DNA of 64,000 nucleotides from Colwellia sp. 12G3 (GTDB lineage: Bacteria; Pseudomonadota; Gammaproteobacteria; Enterobacterales; Alteromonadaceae), in contig NZ_PJAQ01000017.1 of the NCBI RefSeq assembly GCF_002836775.1, positions 248,001 through 312,000 of the forward strand. The letters run 5' to 3'. The stretch's first letter is position 1; each line of letters opens with the position of its first letter. The translations under genes were made by a program, and so were the position numbers. Below are positions 36,666-47,713 of the stretch, in pieces. Under the pieces are notes generated by a model. It saw only the letters and a program-made list of their open reading frames with translations, did not search any database and was not told where the DNA came from.

Positions 36666-36953
36666 ATGAACCAAAGCATTAAAAAAACTAACTTACTTGT
36701 CGCATTATTCGCCACCACTTTATTTAGTACTGTAGCTACTGCTGCCGTACCAAAAACAGCACTTGTCAAAGCTGAGCCAATTAATCAAACTCAACTTACG
36801 ACTGCTGCACATAACAGCCTAAAGCTTTCTTTAGCGCCAGTTAAAATTATGTTTTCACCACAGTCAATAGACTCAAGCCTTATTAAACAGAAGCAAGCGG
36901 CTAATCAAAATAAATATGTTAGCTTAACTAAAGCAAGTTTAATTGCTGAATAA
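36666..36953 (+). CDS. Small secreted protein, function unknown
   Basis: This 95-residue protein has a clear signal peptide (~1-27, 'LLVALFATTLFSTVATAA'), giving a mature product of ~68 residues rich in Lys, Gln, Ser and Ala with no Cys. I do not recognise a family. It lies alone between gcvA (divergent) and kdsA (convergent). Confidence 0.55.
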   Translation: MNQSIKKTNLLVALFATTLFSTVATAAVPKTALVKAEPINQTQLTTAAHNSLKLSLAPVKIMFSPQSIDSSLIKQKQAANQNKYVSLTKASLIAE

Positions 36954-37105
36954 TTAAATTGAACTACACTGTATTAAAGTCATACAAATTAGGGTGATTA
37001 TTAATAAACCAAGCAACAAGCAGGTTTATTAAAACCATCATGTTAACATATTTCAAAATGCTCGCACATTGACGAAGTAAGATCTTAGCGATTAAGATCA
37101 AAAAT

Positions 37106-37137
37106 AAAAAAAGGTGTCCTAGGACACCTTTTTTATT
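37106..37137. terminator. Bidirectional terminator between the secreted-protein gene and kdsA
   Basis: A perfect palindrome with AAGGTGTCCT at 37111-37120 and its complement at 37121-37130 is flanked by A- and T-runs. It may act as a terminator on both strands. Confidence 0.75.
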
Positions 37138-37197
37138 ACTTAAATTATGACTGATAACTTAGTTACTTAACTAAGAGCATGCTAAGTGGCTAAAATT

Positions 37198-38085
<888 letters not shown>

Positions 38086-38240
38086 CTATCAGGTATGTGC
38101 TAAAAGTAGCCTCAGTAATGCTTGAGCTTTAAGCTGCATAAATCAATTTAAAGGAAAAAGCACGGAGTTGACGCAAGTCAATGAGTACTTTTGACACCTA
38201 AATTTGTTTATACAGCAACAAGCTGATGCTTTACAACGAA

Positions 38241-39506
38241 TTAACTACCAATTATACGAAGTAATTGTCCACACATCCATGCCATATAGGTCCCTAAGGC
38301 ATAACCTAAGACTGCAAGCAATACACCAACAGGTGCTAATGATGGATGGAACGCTGAGGCAATAACCGGAGCGGATGCTGCACCACCAATATTAGCTTTA
38401 CTACCTACTGCTAAGTAAAAGATTGGCGCTTTGATCCACCGACCAACAACAAATAATAAAATGACGTGTATTGCCATCCAAATTAAACCAATAACCACAT
38501 ATTTAGGTGCTTCTGCTATTTGGGTAATATCCATGTGCAAACCAATAGTAGCAACAAGTATATATAAGAAACTACTGCCAATTTTAGAGGCTCCTACCGA
38601 CTCAAGTTGTCTAGCTCTGGTAAAAGATAAAGCCAAACCAATAGACGTTACTAAGACAATAATCCAAAATAATTTACTGTGTAAGCTGAATTTTTTTAAA
38701 TCAGGGAAGTTTTGTTGGAAAAAGGGGACGAGTAAATCAGCGGCGAAATGGGCAAAACCAGCAGCGCCGAAAGCGATAGCAATAATAAGCATAAGGTCTT
38801 TCAATTCGGGTGTGCGTTTATGCTCTTTTTCAAAGGCCTCTACATTAGCAATTAGTTTATCGATACCTGAGGTATCTGCACCACTTTTTGCATCTATAGC
38901 TTTATGGTTTGCAGCGAGATATAAAAGGCATGCCATCCAGATATTAGCCACAACTATATCAACCGTAACCATAATAGTAAATATTCTACCATCTGCCTCA
39001 TAAATTTCTTTCATTGCCAGCATATTAGCGCCACCACCAATCCAGCTCCCCGCAAGAGCTGCCATACCACGCCAGACAGCTTCAGGGCCTGTAACACCAA
39101 TAAGCTCAGGCCATATTGCAGAGACAATTAGCAAAGCGATTGGTCCACCGATTACGACACCGACAGTACCCGTTAAAAACATAATAATTGCTTTACTACC
39201 AAGTCCTGCAATGGCTTTTATATCAATACTTAACGTTAACAGTACTAGACAAGCTGGTAGAAGAAAATATTTTGCTACATCATCAACTTGGCTAACTTCA
39301 GCACTAACAATGCCAAAGGTATTTAAGAAAGAAGGTAATAAATAGCACATTAATAATGCGGGTACATATTTATAAAATTTCTGGCATGCCGTATTTTTAC
39401 TATTTGAAGTATAAAATACCAAGCCGAGAATAAGCGCCAAAAGCCCTAAGACAACAGCATCATTTGTAATCAGTGGCGCAGTCGCCGCAATATTTTCTTT
39501 TATCAT
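38241..39506 (-). CDS. DUF819 family membrane transporter (YjcL-like)
   Basis: This 421-residue protein has about ten or eleven hydrophobic segments and the DUF819 motifs 'WRGMAALAGSWIGGGANMLA' and 'YLAVGSKANIGGAASAPVIA'. A ~40-residue hydrophilic loop near 'VEAFEKEHKRTPELKD' splits the two halves. The family is related to other carriers, but no substrate is established. It is inserted between kdsA and sirB1, two genes that are adjacent in E. coli. Codon use and base composition look like the neighbours, so transfer is not evident. Confidence 0.85.
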   Translation of the reverse strand: MIKENIAATAPLITNDAVVLGLLALILGLVFYTSNSKNTACQKFYKYVPALLMCYLLPSFLNTFGIVSAEVSQVDDVAKYFLLPACLVLLTLSIDIKAIAGLGSKAIIMFLTGTVGVVIGGPIALLIVSAIWPELIGVTGPEAVWRGMAALAGSWIGGGANMLAMKEIYEADGRIFTIMVTVDIVVANIWMACLLYLAANHKAIDAKSGADTSGIDKLIANVEAFEKEHKRTPELKDLMLIIAIAFGAAGFAHFAADLLVPFFQQNFPDLKKFSLHSKLFWIIVLVTSIGLALSFTRARQLESVGASKIGSSFLYILVATIGLHMDITQIAEAPKYVVIGLIWMAIHVILLFVVGRWIKAPIFYLAVGSKANIGGAASAPVIASAFHPSLAPVGVLLAVLGYALGTYMAWMCGQLLRIIGS

Positions 39507-39554
39507 TTTATCTTTTATCTCAATTTTTATTTTTATTTTTGATGAATAAAAAAA

Positions 39555-40376
39555 TTAATGAAGTATGTTATTACCAACATCAATTTTTTCAAGCTGAATT
39601 TTTAATATTTTTGCCGCGGGGTCTTTAGGGCATTGTTCAACGAAATAGCGATAATCATCCACCGCTACTTTAAAGCAATCAAGCTGGTGTAATAAAAAAC
39701 CACGATCTCTTCTTTGCATTGGGTCATCAGGGGTTAATGACAAGATAACATCAACACAAGTGAGTGCTTTGTCAAATACTTGCTCATGAATCAAAACATT
39801 CTTCAATGCAGATAGATGTTCAACTAGAGCGACATTATCATCAATAGCTTGTAAATCATGCTCAGTTGGATCACCTTCTAGCTCATCTAAACGTATATCT
39901 AATTCAGTCCAGTCGAGTGATTCACCTGTCACCGCATCAAAGATAATAGCGTACTGTTCATCACAACATAGACGTAGCATAATTTTATTAGGTATAAAGA
40001 CTAAATCTGTTTCAAAGCCACAAGCGGTAATTATTTCTTTTACCAAAGCAGCTTTAATAATAGGTGACATCGCACGTTGATTTAAGCCTTTTGCTACTTT
40101 GTATGCAGAAATAGGCCAACGGGTCTGATATCTGTCTATAAATAAATGTTGAAAGTACAGTTCATTAAGCAAAACCTCTGCTTTTTCTAATGGCGATTCA
40201 ATTTCACTGATCATAGCAACGCATTGACTGATGATTGTCTCTAAACTATCTAAGGAAGCATCTGCTTCCTCAGAGTTATCGACGCTATCTGAAAAAATAT
40301 GTTCTTCAAGTAAAATGAGTTTTTGCAGTAAATCTTTATCGATTGACTTTAATTCTGATAAAAATAATTCATTCAT
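39555..40376 (-). CDS. sirB1: SirB1 family protein, transglutaminase-like with TPR-like C-terminus
   Basis: This 273-residue cytoplasmic protein has 'LNELYFQHLFIDRYQTRWPI' and 'GLNQRAMSPIIKAALVKEII', followed by a helical repeat end ('LTPDDPMQRRDRGFLLHQLD'), which is the SirB1/transglutaminase-like layout. The usual catalytic Cys-His-Asp set is not obvious, so it may be an inactive family member. It lies 64 bases downstream of sirB2, as in the E. coli cluster hemA-prfA-prmC-sirB2-sirB1-kdsA. Confidence 0.85.
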   Translation of the reverse strand: MNELFLSELKSIDKDLLQKLILLEEHIFSDSVDNSEEADASLDSLETIISQCVAMISEIESPLEKAEVLLNELYFQHLFIDRYQTRWPISAYKVAKGLNQRAMSPIIKAALVKEIITACGFETDLVFIPNKIMLRLCCDEQYAIIFDAVTGESLDWTELDIRLDELEGDPTEHDLQAIDDNVALVEHLSALKNVLIHEQVFDKALTCVDVILSLTPDDPMQRRDRGFLLHQLDCFKVAVDDYRYFVEQCPKDPAAKILKIQLEKIDVGNNILH

Positions 40377-40439
40377 AACAGCTTATTTAAATGACTCCAT
40401 TAGTTGCTTGTTGTGTTGATCAATATAGTTATTTAACTC

Positions 40440-40805
40440 TTAGCTAAAGAACATTGCTTCACGGGTCATTGCTAAACGTACTATCAACATTACCCAACCT
40501 ATGGCGCCTAAAAACCCAAGAATTTGCATTGGCTTATTGCGTGCTAATTTCAGGGTATAGTAACCAGTAAATATATAAGCAAACAAGGCTAAAAACTTTT
40601 CAGCTAACCACAATTGCTCTATTGGGTTTATATGAAGCTTTACAGCGAGGGTTATACCAACAATAAGCAAAAGTGTATCGATAACGTGGGGGCTTATTTT
40701 TAACCATTTACGGTCAAGATTTTTCGATGCCATTAACGTTAAAATAAAGCGGTAGGTAAATAAACTAATGCTAAGCACTGCAAGGGTTATATGTAAATGT
40801 TTCAA
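40440..40805 (-). CDS. sirB2: SirB2 family membrane protein
   Basis: This 121-residue protein has four hydrophobic helices and the SirB2 pattern: 'KHLHITLAVLSISLFTYRFI', 'KWLKISPHVIDTLLLIVGIT' and 'LAFIFTGYYTLKLARNKP'-like blocks. The function is unknown. It is between prmC and sirB1, in the conserved order. Confidence 0.85.
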   Translation of the reverse strand: MKHLHITLAVLSISLFTYRFILTLMASKNLDRKWLKISPHVIDTLLLIVGITLAVKLHINPIEQLWLAEKFLALFAYIFTGYYTLKLARNKPMQILGFLGAIGWVMLIVRLAMTREAMFFS

Positions 40806-40942
40806 AGTTATTCCTTTTATTTTAGCAAATGACTTAATTTATGAGTCCAATTGCTTTGTAAATTAATTTGCTCATAGTGTAGCGACTTTAGGTTATCAAA
40901 ACGTTTTAAAGTGTAACCCTACAGTAAAAACAGCCAATAAGG

Positions 40943-41824
40943 CTAATTAACAATGCTACCGTTACGTAATTTTGCCCAAGTAATGCGTTCATGACCATTA
41001 AAGTCTCTTACGGTTTGTGCGTTAGTATACCCTAAACTGTTTAAGATATTTCGCACTGCTTCACCTTGCTCAAAACCATGCTCAAAATAAAGAGCACCTT
41101 GAATATTGAGAAAATTTAGTGCTTGTTGTGCTATATGCTTAATATCGCCAAGACCGTTTTCATCTGCAACCAAAGCTGATTCAGGTTCAAAACGCACATC
41201 ACCTTGAGATAAATTTTCATCTAATGCATCAATATAAGGTGGGTTAGAAACAATCACATCAAACTTACGCTCAGTAAGCGCACTAAACCAATTACTGTGA
41301 AAAATGTTTACTTGCGTTAGTTTTAAATCGTGTGCATTTTGTTGTGCGAGTTTTACCGCATCGACATTAAAATCGACAGCGTCAATTTGCCAGGTTGGTT
41401 GTTCTGATGCAAGTGCTAATGCGATGGCACCAGTACCAGTGCCGAGATCTAAGCAATGTAATTTTTCTAAGTCACACCAGTGTTCAAGCACTAACTCAAC
41501 CAATATTTCGGTGTCTGGACGTGGGATAAGCGTTACAGGTGATACCCGAAAAGGCAGAGACCAGAACTCTTGTACTCCAACAATATAAGCTATCGGCTCT
41601 CCTACGATTCGCCTTTGCAACAAGACTAGATACTGTTGTAGCGTTTGCTTAGTTAGCTCTTTTTCAGGCCAAGTAAGTAGGTAAGTGCGTTCTTTATTAA
41701 GCGCAAAGCCCAATAGGATTTGTGCATCGAGCTTAGCACTATCTGAACAGGAGCCTAATTGCTCCTGACCATATGCGATACAATTGGCTATCGTGGTATT
41801 TTCCACTCGTTTGACTGACAACAC
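40943..41824 (-). CDS. prmC: Release factor glutamine methyltransferase
   Basis: This 293-residue enzyme N5-methylates the Gln of the GGQ motif in release factors RF1 and RF2. SAM motif I 'DLGTGTGAIALAL' is at 126-138, and the substrate-binding 'NPPY' at 194-197. The N-terminal helical domain is complete. It starts five bases downstream of the prfA stop, so enzyme and substrate are made together. Confidence 0.94.
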   Translation of the reverse strand: MLSVKRVENTTIANCIAYGQEQLGSCSDSAKLDAQILLGFALNKERTYLLTWPEKELTKQTLQQYLVLLQRRIVGEPIAYIVGVQEFWSLPFRVSPVTLIPRPDTEILVELVLEHWCDLEKLHCLDLGTGTGAIALALASEQPTWQIDAVDFNVDAVKLAQQNAHDLKLTQVNIFHSNWFSALTERKFDVIVSNPPYIDALDENLSQGDVRFEPESALVADENGLGDIKHIAQQALNFLNIQGALYFEHGFEQGEAVRNILNSLGYTNAQTVRDFNGHERITWAKLRNGSIVN

Positions 41825-41829
41825 TAGAA

Positions 41830-42918
41830 TTAGTTTTGTTCAGCTAATTCAGCTAATAAATCGGCTTGATTTTCTTGCATTATAGGTTCCATCACCAATT
41901 GTAAATTGCCTTCCATAATTTCGTTTAAACGATATAAAGTCAGGTTAATACGGTGATCACTCATGCGACCTTGTGGGAAGTTGTAGGTACGAATTCGCTC
42001 AGAACGGTCACCACTAGCTACTAGGTTACGACGTGATGATTCTTCTTCACTACGACGTTTTTCATCTTCAGCCTGCTGAAGGCGCGCTTGAAGAACTGAC
42101 ATCGCTTGAGCTCTGTTTTTATGCTGTGACCGTTGTTCTTGACATTCAACCACAACACCTGATGGTATATGAGTAATACGAATAGCCGAATCTGTTTTGT
42201 TAACGTGCTGACCACCTGCGCCTGATGCACGGAAAGTGTCAACTTTTAAATCAGCTTTGTTAATTTCAATCGCATCGGCTTCAGGAATTTCAGGCATAAC
42301 CACAACAGTACAAGCCGAGGTATGAACCCTACCTTGAGATTCCGTGGCTGGTACACGTTGTACACGGTGACCACCCGACTCAAATTTCATATGACCATAA
42401 ACGCCTTCACCATTGATTTTCATGATCAGTTCTTTGTAACCGCCCTGCTCACTTTCATTGGTGTTCATTACTTCAATTTTCCAGCCTTTCTTTTCTGAAT
42501 AACGGCTATACATTCTAAATAAATCACCGGCAAAAATGGCGGCTTCGTCACCACCAGCCCCGGCACGAATTTCAACAAAACAGTTGTTATCATCGTTCGG
42601 ATCACGTGGTAGTAACAAAATTTGTAATTCATCGGCAATCTGAGCAACAGCTTTTTTTGCATCTTTGAATTCTTCCTGCGCCATTTCTCGCATATCAGGA
42701 TCTTCATCTTTAAGCATCATTTCAGCGGTGGCGAAATCATCTTCAGCGCTTTTATAATTATTAAAAACTGAAGTCACAGCATCAAGTTGCTTAAACTCTT
42801 TAGATAAAGCACGAAACTTTTCTTGGTCGCTAATAGTTGCAGGATCTGATAATAATGCCTGCACTTCTTCGAAGCGCTCAACCAGCACTTCGAGCTTTTG
42901 ATAAACTGATGATTTCAT
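41830..42918 (-). CDS. prfA: Peptide chain release factor 1
   Basis: This 362-residue class I release factor recognises UAA and UAG through the 'PAT' motif at 190-192 ('[13 protein letters not shown]'). It triggers hydrolysis through GGQ at 235-237 in '[19 protein letters not shown]'. The length is normal. It is probably cotranscribed with prmC but is 358 bases from hemA, so the hemA-prfA coupling known in E. coli is looser here. Confidence 0.96.
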   Translation of the reverse strand: MKSSVYQKLEVLVERFEEVQALLSDPATISDQEKFRALSKEFKQLDAVTSVFNNYKSAEDDFATAEMMLKDEDPDMREMAQEEFKDAKKAVAQIADELQILLLPRDPNDDNNCFVEIRAGAGGDEAAIFAGDLFRMYSRYSEKKGWKIEVMNTNESEQGGYKELIMKINGEGVYGHMKFESGGHRVQRVPATESQGRVHTSACTVVVMPEIPEADAIEINKADLKVDTFRASGAGGQHVNKTDSAIRITHIPSGVVVECQEQRSQHKNRAQAMSVLQARLQQAEDEKRRSEEESSRRNLVASGDRSERIRTYNFPQGRMSDHRINLTLYRLNEIMEGNLQLVMEPIMQENQADLLAELAEQN

Positions 42919-43276
42919 TGGGAATATTCTTATGTCTTAGATGGAAAAAACTAAATTCTCGCCATTCTAACACAGTAATAGCAATTAAATTAATTATGCT
43001 TACATAATTCAATGAGAATTAATTTTCAAAAAACAAGTCGCGTGATTGAGCGATAGCTCGCTATTACAGTTAAAATGGTCGTTGTTGGATATTTAGGTCA
43101 TTTAAAATGACCACTAAGTGAGTGTCATTGTATAAAAGCGAAAGAGACCATGCTAATCGAAAAGAAGTCTCTATTGTTATTACTAGTGATTAATAACTGG
43201 CAGTGAATAACCTACGATAAATAATGGGCTTAGGCTGGACTAATATAGGTATTAAATAGAAGCTGAAGTATTAATC
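42919..43276. other. Intergenic region between hemA and prfA
   Basis: This 358-base non-coding gap contains a 17-base palindrome GGTCATTT-A-AAATGACC (43096-43112). It also holds, on the minus strand, AGAGAC...GGTCTCT with a T-rich tail (43143-43172), possibly a weak hemA terminator. The prfA promoter should be here, but no clear sigma-70 pair stands out. Confidence 0.4.
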
Positions 43277-44539
43277 TTATGAATCAATATTAAAAATATC
43301 ACGTAGATAAATTAGCTTATCAAGTTCACCACCTTGAGCAGCAGACTGGAGAGCACTGGTAGGTGCATGCATGAATTTATTGGTAAGTTTAGTGGCAAGT
43401 TCGGCTAAGACAGCTTCTGAATTTTTACCATTTTTCAATTGAATGAGTGCTTTTTCGAGTAATACATTACGATTATCTAGACATTGCTTACGATAACTAA
43501 TTACCGTGTCTTGCGTATTTAAACCGCGTAGCCACGCCATAAAATCATCCGACTGGCTATTTACTATACTTTCAGCTTCGACTGCAGCTTTACGGCGATT
43601 TTCCATGTTTTTGGCAATAATGCCTTGTAAATCATCAACCGTGTATAAAAATACATCTTCAAGCTCTGAAACTTGCTCTTCAATATCTCGTGGTACTGCG
43701 AGATCAACCATGAAAATTGGTTGGTGCTTGCGCGATGCTAAAGCTTGTTCAACCATACCTTTACCAATAATAGGTAGTGTAGAGCCAGTAGAGCTGATAA
43801 CAATATCAGCATTACACATATGCTCTGGTATTTGCGCTAAGGTAATAACATCAGCGCCAATTTGTTTCGCCATATTTTCAGCACGTGCTAATGTTCGGTT
43901 AGCGACAGTGATTTTACCAACGTTATTTTCATATAAATGTTTGGCAACTAACTCAATAGTTTCACCTGCGCCAACAAGTAATACTTTAGTTTTTTCAAGA
44001 CCTCCAAAAATATGTTTAGCTAAATTTACTGAAGCAAAAGCGACAGAAACCGCACTGGCCCCAATTTCAGTTTCCGTGCGAACTTGTTTTGCCACGCCAA
44101 AGGTACGTTGAAATAATCGATCCATAACCAATGACATAGACCCTGCAGCTTTAGCTTGACTATAAGCTTGCTTCATTTGGCCTAATATTTGTGGCTCACC
44201 TAAAACAAGAGAGTCTAAACCACAAGCTACTCGCATCATGTGATTAACGGCTTGCTGGTCTTTATGCCAATACATACTAGGTAAAATAGTTGAAGCGGGG
44301 ACGTTATGGTAATTTTCTAGCCATTGAATAAGACGTTGCTGAGTAGCATCAAAGTCACCGTCTTGTACTAGGTATAATTCTGTTCTGTTACAAGTAGAAA
44401 GAATAGCCACTTCACGACACTGTACTGCACTAAGCATTTCTTGTAAGGCAATAGAAAGCTTATCTGGATTAAAAGATATTTTTTCTCTCACCGCAACAGG
44501 CGCAGTTTTATGATTAATTCCAACAGCAACTATAGACAC
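43277..44539 (-). CDS. hemA: Glutamyl-tRNA reductase
   Basis: This 420-residue enzyme reduces glutamyl-tRNA(Glu) to glutamate-1-semialdehyde, starting heme synthesis. The catalytic Cys is C50 in 'ILSTCNRTELYLVQ', 'GEPQILGQMKQAY' follows, and the NADPH domain has 'VLLVGAGETIELVAKHLYEN'. The C-terminus is the dimerisation helix. It diverges from lolB, as in E. coli. Confidence 0.96.
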   Translation of the reverse strand: MSIVAVGINHKTAPVAVREKISFNPDKLSIALQEMLSAVQCREVAILSTCNRTELYLVQDGDFDATQQRLIQWLENYHNVPASTILPSMYWHKDQQAVNHMMRVACGLDSLVLGEPQILGQMKQAYSQAKAAGSMSLVMDRLFQRTFGVAKQVRTETEIGASAVSVAFASVNLAKHIFGGLEKTKVLLVGAGETIELVAKHLYENNVGKITVANRTLARAENMAKQIGADVITLAQIPEHMCNADIVISSTGSTLPIIGKGMVEQALASRKHQPIFMVDLAVPRDIEEQVSELEDVFLYTVDDLQGIIAKNMENRRKAAVEAESIVNSQSDDFMAWLRGLNTQDTVISYRKQCLDNRNVLLEKALIQLKNGKNSEAVLAELATKLTNKFMHAPTSALQSAAQGGELDKLIYLRDIFNIDS

Positions 44540-44733
44540 GTAATAAACCTACTTTATAAACATTTTCAACAAGTTTGATAAAACTTGTTTTAGCCAGTAA
44601 AGCCATTATAACCTAAGACCTGAGATTAAAGTATGATCTGTGATAAAAGACCCTAAAAATAATACTGCTATTTACAAAGGCTGAAAAGCTATGTTCCAAT
44701 AACAATTATCATCGATTAAGCACCTTAATTTTA

Positions 44734-45375
44734 ATGAAGCCATTTTTTAAAGCGACTCCATATATTCCTTACTTATTTGTCATGACCTTATTTACATTGG
44801 TATTGTCTGGCTGTAGTACTTTACCTAAACAAGGATCTCAGCCGCTGATTCAACAAACTCCAAAAAAACGAATAGCTACCCTACAGCAATTACATCAATG
44901 GAAAATAACAGGAAAAATAGCATTTATTGACACAAAATCTCGAAATAGTGCAACATTATCTTGGCAGATTGACGAAAATCAAGGCACACAACAGCTAAAT
45001 TTAACCAGCTATCTAGGTATTAATGTACTACAGCTCGACTCAACTAATAATGACCATATAATACAAGTAGATGGAAAAACTTATCATGGTCAGAATCTTG
45101 AAGCGCTTGTTCAGTCAATTACTGGCCTAACGCTACCAACACAAGCATTAACCTTTTGGCTTAAAGGTATTCCCTATCAAGAAAGTGACACTATTAGTTA
45201 TCAAAAAATAACACAGTTGCCACAAACGCTATCAAGCCATTATAATAATGAACTATGGCAAGTCACTTATGCTAACTATCAGCAAATAGAGGGTTATAGT
45301 TTAGCCACAAAATTTTCAATTAAAAAAGATGATTTACTCATTAAGATTGCTGTTAATGAATGGTCAATTAATTAA
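44734..45375 (+). CDS. lolB: Outer membrane lipoprotein LolB
   Basis: This 213-residue lipoprotein has lipobox 'LSGC' (C27). It receives lipoproteins from LolA and inserts them in the outer membrane. Family blocks are 'QWKITGKIAFIDTKSRNSAT', 'LNLTSYLGINVLQLD' and 'GLTLPTQALTFWLKGIP'. It is divergent from hemA and upstream of ispE, as in E. coli. The long stretch before the lipobox is typical for this gene. Confidence 0.93.
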   Translation: MKPFFKATPYIPYLFVMTLFTLVLSGCSTLPKQGSQPLIQQTPKKRIATLQQLHQWKITGKIAFIDTKSRNSATLSWQIDENQGTQQLNLTSYLGINVLQLDSTNNDHIIQVDGKTYHGQNLEALVQSITGLTLPTQALTFWLKGIPYQESDTISYQKITQLPQTLSSHYNNELWQVTYANYQQIEGYSLATKFSIKKDDLLIKIAVNEWSIN

Positions 45376-45419
45376 TCATTAAAAATATATCAACAACTTA
45401 AAATAAGAAGAAATGATCC

Positions 45420-46322
45420 ATGACTTGCTCTTCTCACGCAAACTCTTTCCTCGATAAACCGATTAATTTCCCATCACCAGCAAAGCTTAATTTATTTTTA
45501 CATATTGTTGGCCAACGAAGTGATGGTTATCACAATTTAGAAACTCTATTTCAATTTGTCGATCACAGCGACACGCTCACATTAACCGCGACAGAAACAC
45601 CTGATATTGATTTATTAACGCCTATTGAAGGTGTTAATTATGAAGACAACTTGATTGTAAAAGCGGCTCGATTACTAAAACTTAAAAGTAATACAACTTT
45701 GGGCGTTAAGATCAGTATCAATAAAATACTGCCCATGGGCGGAGGTTTGGGCGGAGGTTCATCAAATGCGGCTACCGTTTTAGTTGCGCTTAATACCTTA
45801 TGGCGTTGCCAATTATCTTTGAGTGAACTGGCGGTATTAGGCTTGAGTCTTGGTGCCGATGTTCCTATCTTTATCCATGGTTTTTCCGCCTTTGCCCAAG
45901 GCATTGGTGATGAACTTACCGCTATAGAACCACATGAGTACTGGTATTTAATTACTAAACCTGAATGTAGCATCTCTACACAGCAAGTTTTTACTGCAAA
46001 AGACCTACCTAGAAATAGCAAGAGACTATCCCCTTCAGCCCTTAATAGCCGTGACTTCATCAATGATAGCTTTCACAATGACTGTCAAACTTTAGTAATT
46101 AAACATTATCCTGAGGTTGCCAAGTTACTGGCTTGGTTGGTAGAATACGCACCCTCAAGAATGACCGGAACTGGTGCGTGTGTTTTTACGCGGTTTTCTA
46201 GTCAACATGAGGCGCAATCATTACAAGCGAAACTCCCAAAAGGAATAAGCTCTTTTGTTGCGCAGGGACTTAATAAGTCTCCACTTTGTTCCGTAATAGC
46301 AAAGCTATCATTGAACAAGTAA
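45420..46322 (+). CDS. ispE: 4-diphosphocytidyl-2-C-methyl-D-erythritol kinase
   Basis: This 300-residue GHMP kinase of the MEP isoprenoid pathway has 'FPSPAKLNLFLHIVGQRSDG' with the catalytic Lys at 22, and the phosphate loop 'PMGGGLGGGSSNAATVL' near 103-119. The catalytic Asp is in 'LGADVPIFIHG'. It has a ~15-residue N-terminal extension relative to E. coli. AAGAAG precedes the ATG. It sits in the conserved lolB-ispE-prs run. Confidence 0.95.
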   Translation: MTCSSHANSFLDKPINFPSPAKLNLFLHIVGQRSDGYHNLETLFQFVDHSDTLTLTATETPDIDLLTPIEGVNYEDNLIVKAARLLKLKSNTTLGVKISINKILPMGGGLGGGSSNAATVLVALNTLWRCQLSLSELAVLGLSLGADVPIFIHGFSAFAQGIGDELTAIEPHEYWYLITKPECSISTQQVFTAKDLPRNSKRLSPSALNSRDFINDSFHNDCQTLVIKHYPEVAKLLAWLVEYAPSRMTGTGACVFTRFSSQHEAQSLQAKLPKGISSFVAQGLNKSPLCSVIAKLSLNK

Positions 46323-46482
46323 ATATTTATAAAGATTTGCTAATTTAATCAGAACGGCTACTTTTAAAGCTCGATATTGTGCTAAAAAAACCCGCTATAG
46401 TTAAATCAGCGTATATTGTTCAATGATTGCTTATCAATCAAAGAGCCTACTATTAATGTCAAATATTTCTGAGGAATCGAAA

Positions 46483-47427
46483 GTGCCTGACATGAAGATT
46501 TTTGCGGGTAATGCCACCCCTGAACTGGCCAAGAAAATTGCTGATCGCCTATATATGCCTTTGGGTGATGCTAAAGTGGGTAGTTTTAGTGATGGTGAAA
46601 TTAGCGTTGAAATAAACGAAAACGTCCGTGGTGCTGATGTTTTTATTATTCAATCAACCTGTGCTCCAACCAACAATAACTTAATGGAATTAATTGTAAT
46701 GATAGACGCTTTGCGTCGTGCCTCTGCAGGCCGTATCACTGCTGTAATCCCTTATTTTGGTTATGCTCGCCAAGACAGACGCGTACGTAGTGCTCGTGTA
46801 CCAATTACTGCAAAAGTAGTTGCTGACTTTTTATCAAGTGTTGGTGTTGACCGTGTATTAACGGTTGATTTACACGCAGAGCAAATTCAAGGTTTCTTTG
46901 ATGTGCCTGTTGATAATGCATTTGGTACACCTATCTTATTAGATGATATGAAAAACCGTGAGTTAAATAACCCAGTGGTTGTTTCTCCTGATATCGGTGG
47001 TGTAGTTCGTGCTCGTGCAGTAGCTAAATTACTTGATGACGCTGACTTAGCCATTATCGATAAACGTCGCCCTAAAGCGAACGTTGCGCAAGTAATGCAT
47101 ATTATTGGTGAAGTTGAAGGCCGCGACTGTATTATTGTAGATGATATGATTGATACTGGCGGCACGTTAGCTAAAGCTGCAGAAGCTTTAAAAGAACATG
47201 GCGCAAAACGTGTTATCGCTTACGCAACTCACCCTGTTTTATCAGGCGATGCTGCAAAGAACCTTAGAGAATCAGTTATTGATGAACTTGTAGTAACTGA
47301 CTCAATTCCACTTTCTGATGAAATTAAAGCACTTAAAATGGTTCGTCAATTAACACTAAGTGGCATGTTAAGTGAAGCGATTCGTCGTGTAAGTAATGAA
47401 GAATCTATTTCAGCAATGTTTGACTAA
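46483..47427 (+). CDS. prs: Ribose-phosphate pyrophosphokinase
   Basis: This 314-residue PRPP synthase starts at GTG 46483, giving [19 protein letters not shown], which aligns with E. coli '[15 protein letters not shown]'. A strong GAGGAA lies eight bases upstream. An in-frame ATG at 46423 would add 20 unsupported residues. Blocks are '[20 protein letters not shown]', the PRPP loop '[18 protein letters not shown]', and the conserved C-terminus '[16 protein letters not shown]'. PRPP feeds nucleotide, His and Trp synthesis, including the trp operon here. Confidence 0.96.
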   Translation: MPDMKIFAGNATPELAKKIADRLYMPLGDAKVGSFSDGEISVEINENVRGADVFIIQSTCAPTNNNLMELIVMIDALRRASAGRITAVIPYFGYARQDRRVRSARVPITAKVVADFLSSVGVDRVLTVDLHAEQIQGFFDVPVDNAFGTPILLDDMKNRELNNPVVVSPDIGGVVRARAVAKLLDDADLAIIDKRRPKANVAQVMHIIGEVEGRDCIIVDDMIDTGGTLAKAAEALKEHGAKRVIAYATHPVLSGDAAKNLRESVIDELVVTDSIPLSDEIKALKMVRQLTLSGMLSEAIRRVSNEESISAMFD

Positions 47428-47470
47428 TTTCGAGGGATTTATTCCAAGAAGTTAACCACTAATATTGCAA

Positions 47471-47500
47471 AAAAGCAGCCGTCACCAAGGCTGCTTTTTT
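47471..47500 (+). terminator. Terminator after prs
   Basis: AAAGCAGCC (47472-47480) pairs with GGCTGCTTT (47489-47497) around an eight-base loop and is followed by T residues. Confidence 0.88.
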
Positions 47501-47713
47501 ATTGTTCCCTAGTTCCTGTATGCCCCGCTAATTATTCCGTTTATTTAATAGCTTTACTCTCCTCTAAATGTTATTATGCCGCGCCTTTTTATCTAATAGT
47601 CTAGTTGTTTATAGCTAAGCTTTGGTAAGAAAATGGTGCCTCCTTGTTTTTGGTCGCAAAAAACAAGATATAATTTTTAAGTTTTTTAACTTATATAACA
47701 GAAGAGTATTAAC

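Noticed and set aside
38431..39003. A 190-codon plus-strand open frame
   Set aside because: It is antisense to the DUF819 membrane gene, and its composition mirrors the opposite strand.
43506..44111. A 201-codon plus-strand open frame
   Set aside because: It lies wholly antisense to hemA, has a Cys/Ser-rich composition typical of reverse-frame shadows, and no ribosome site.
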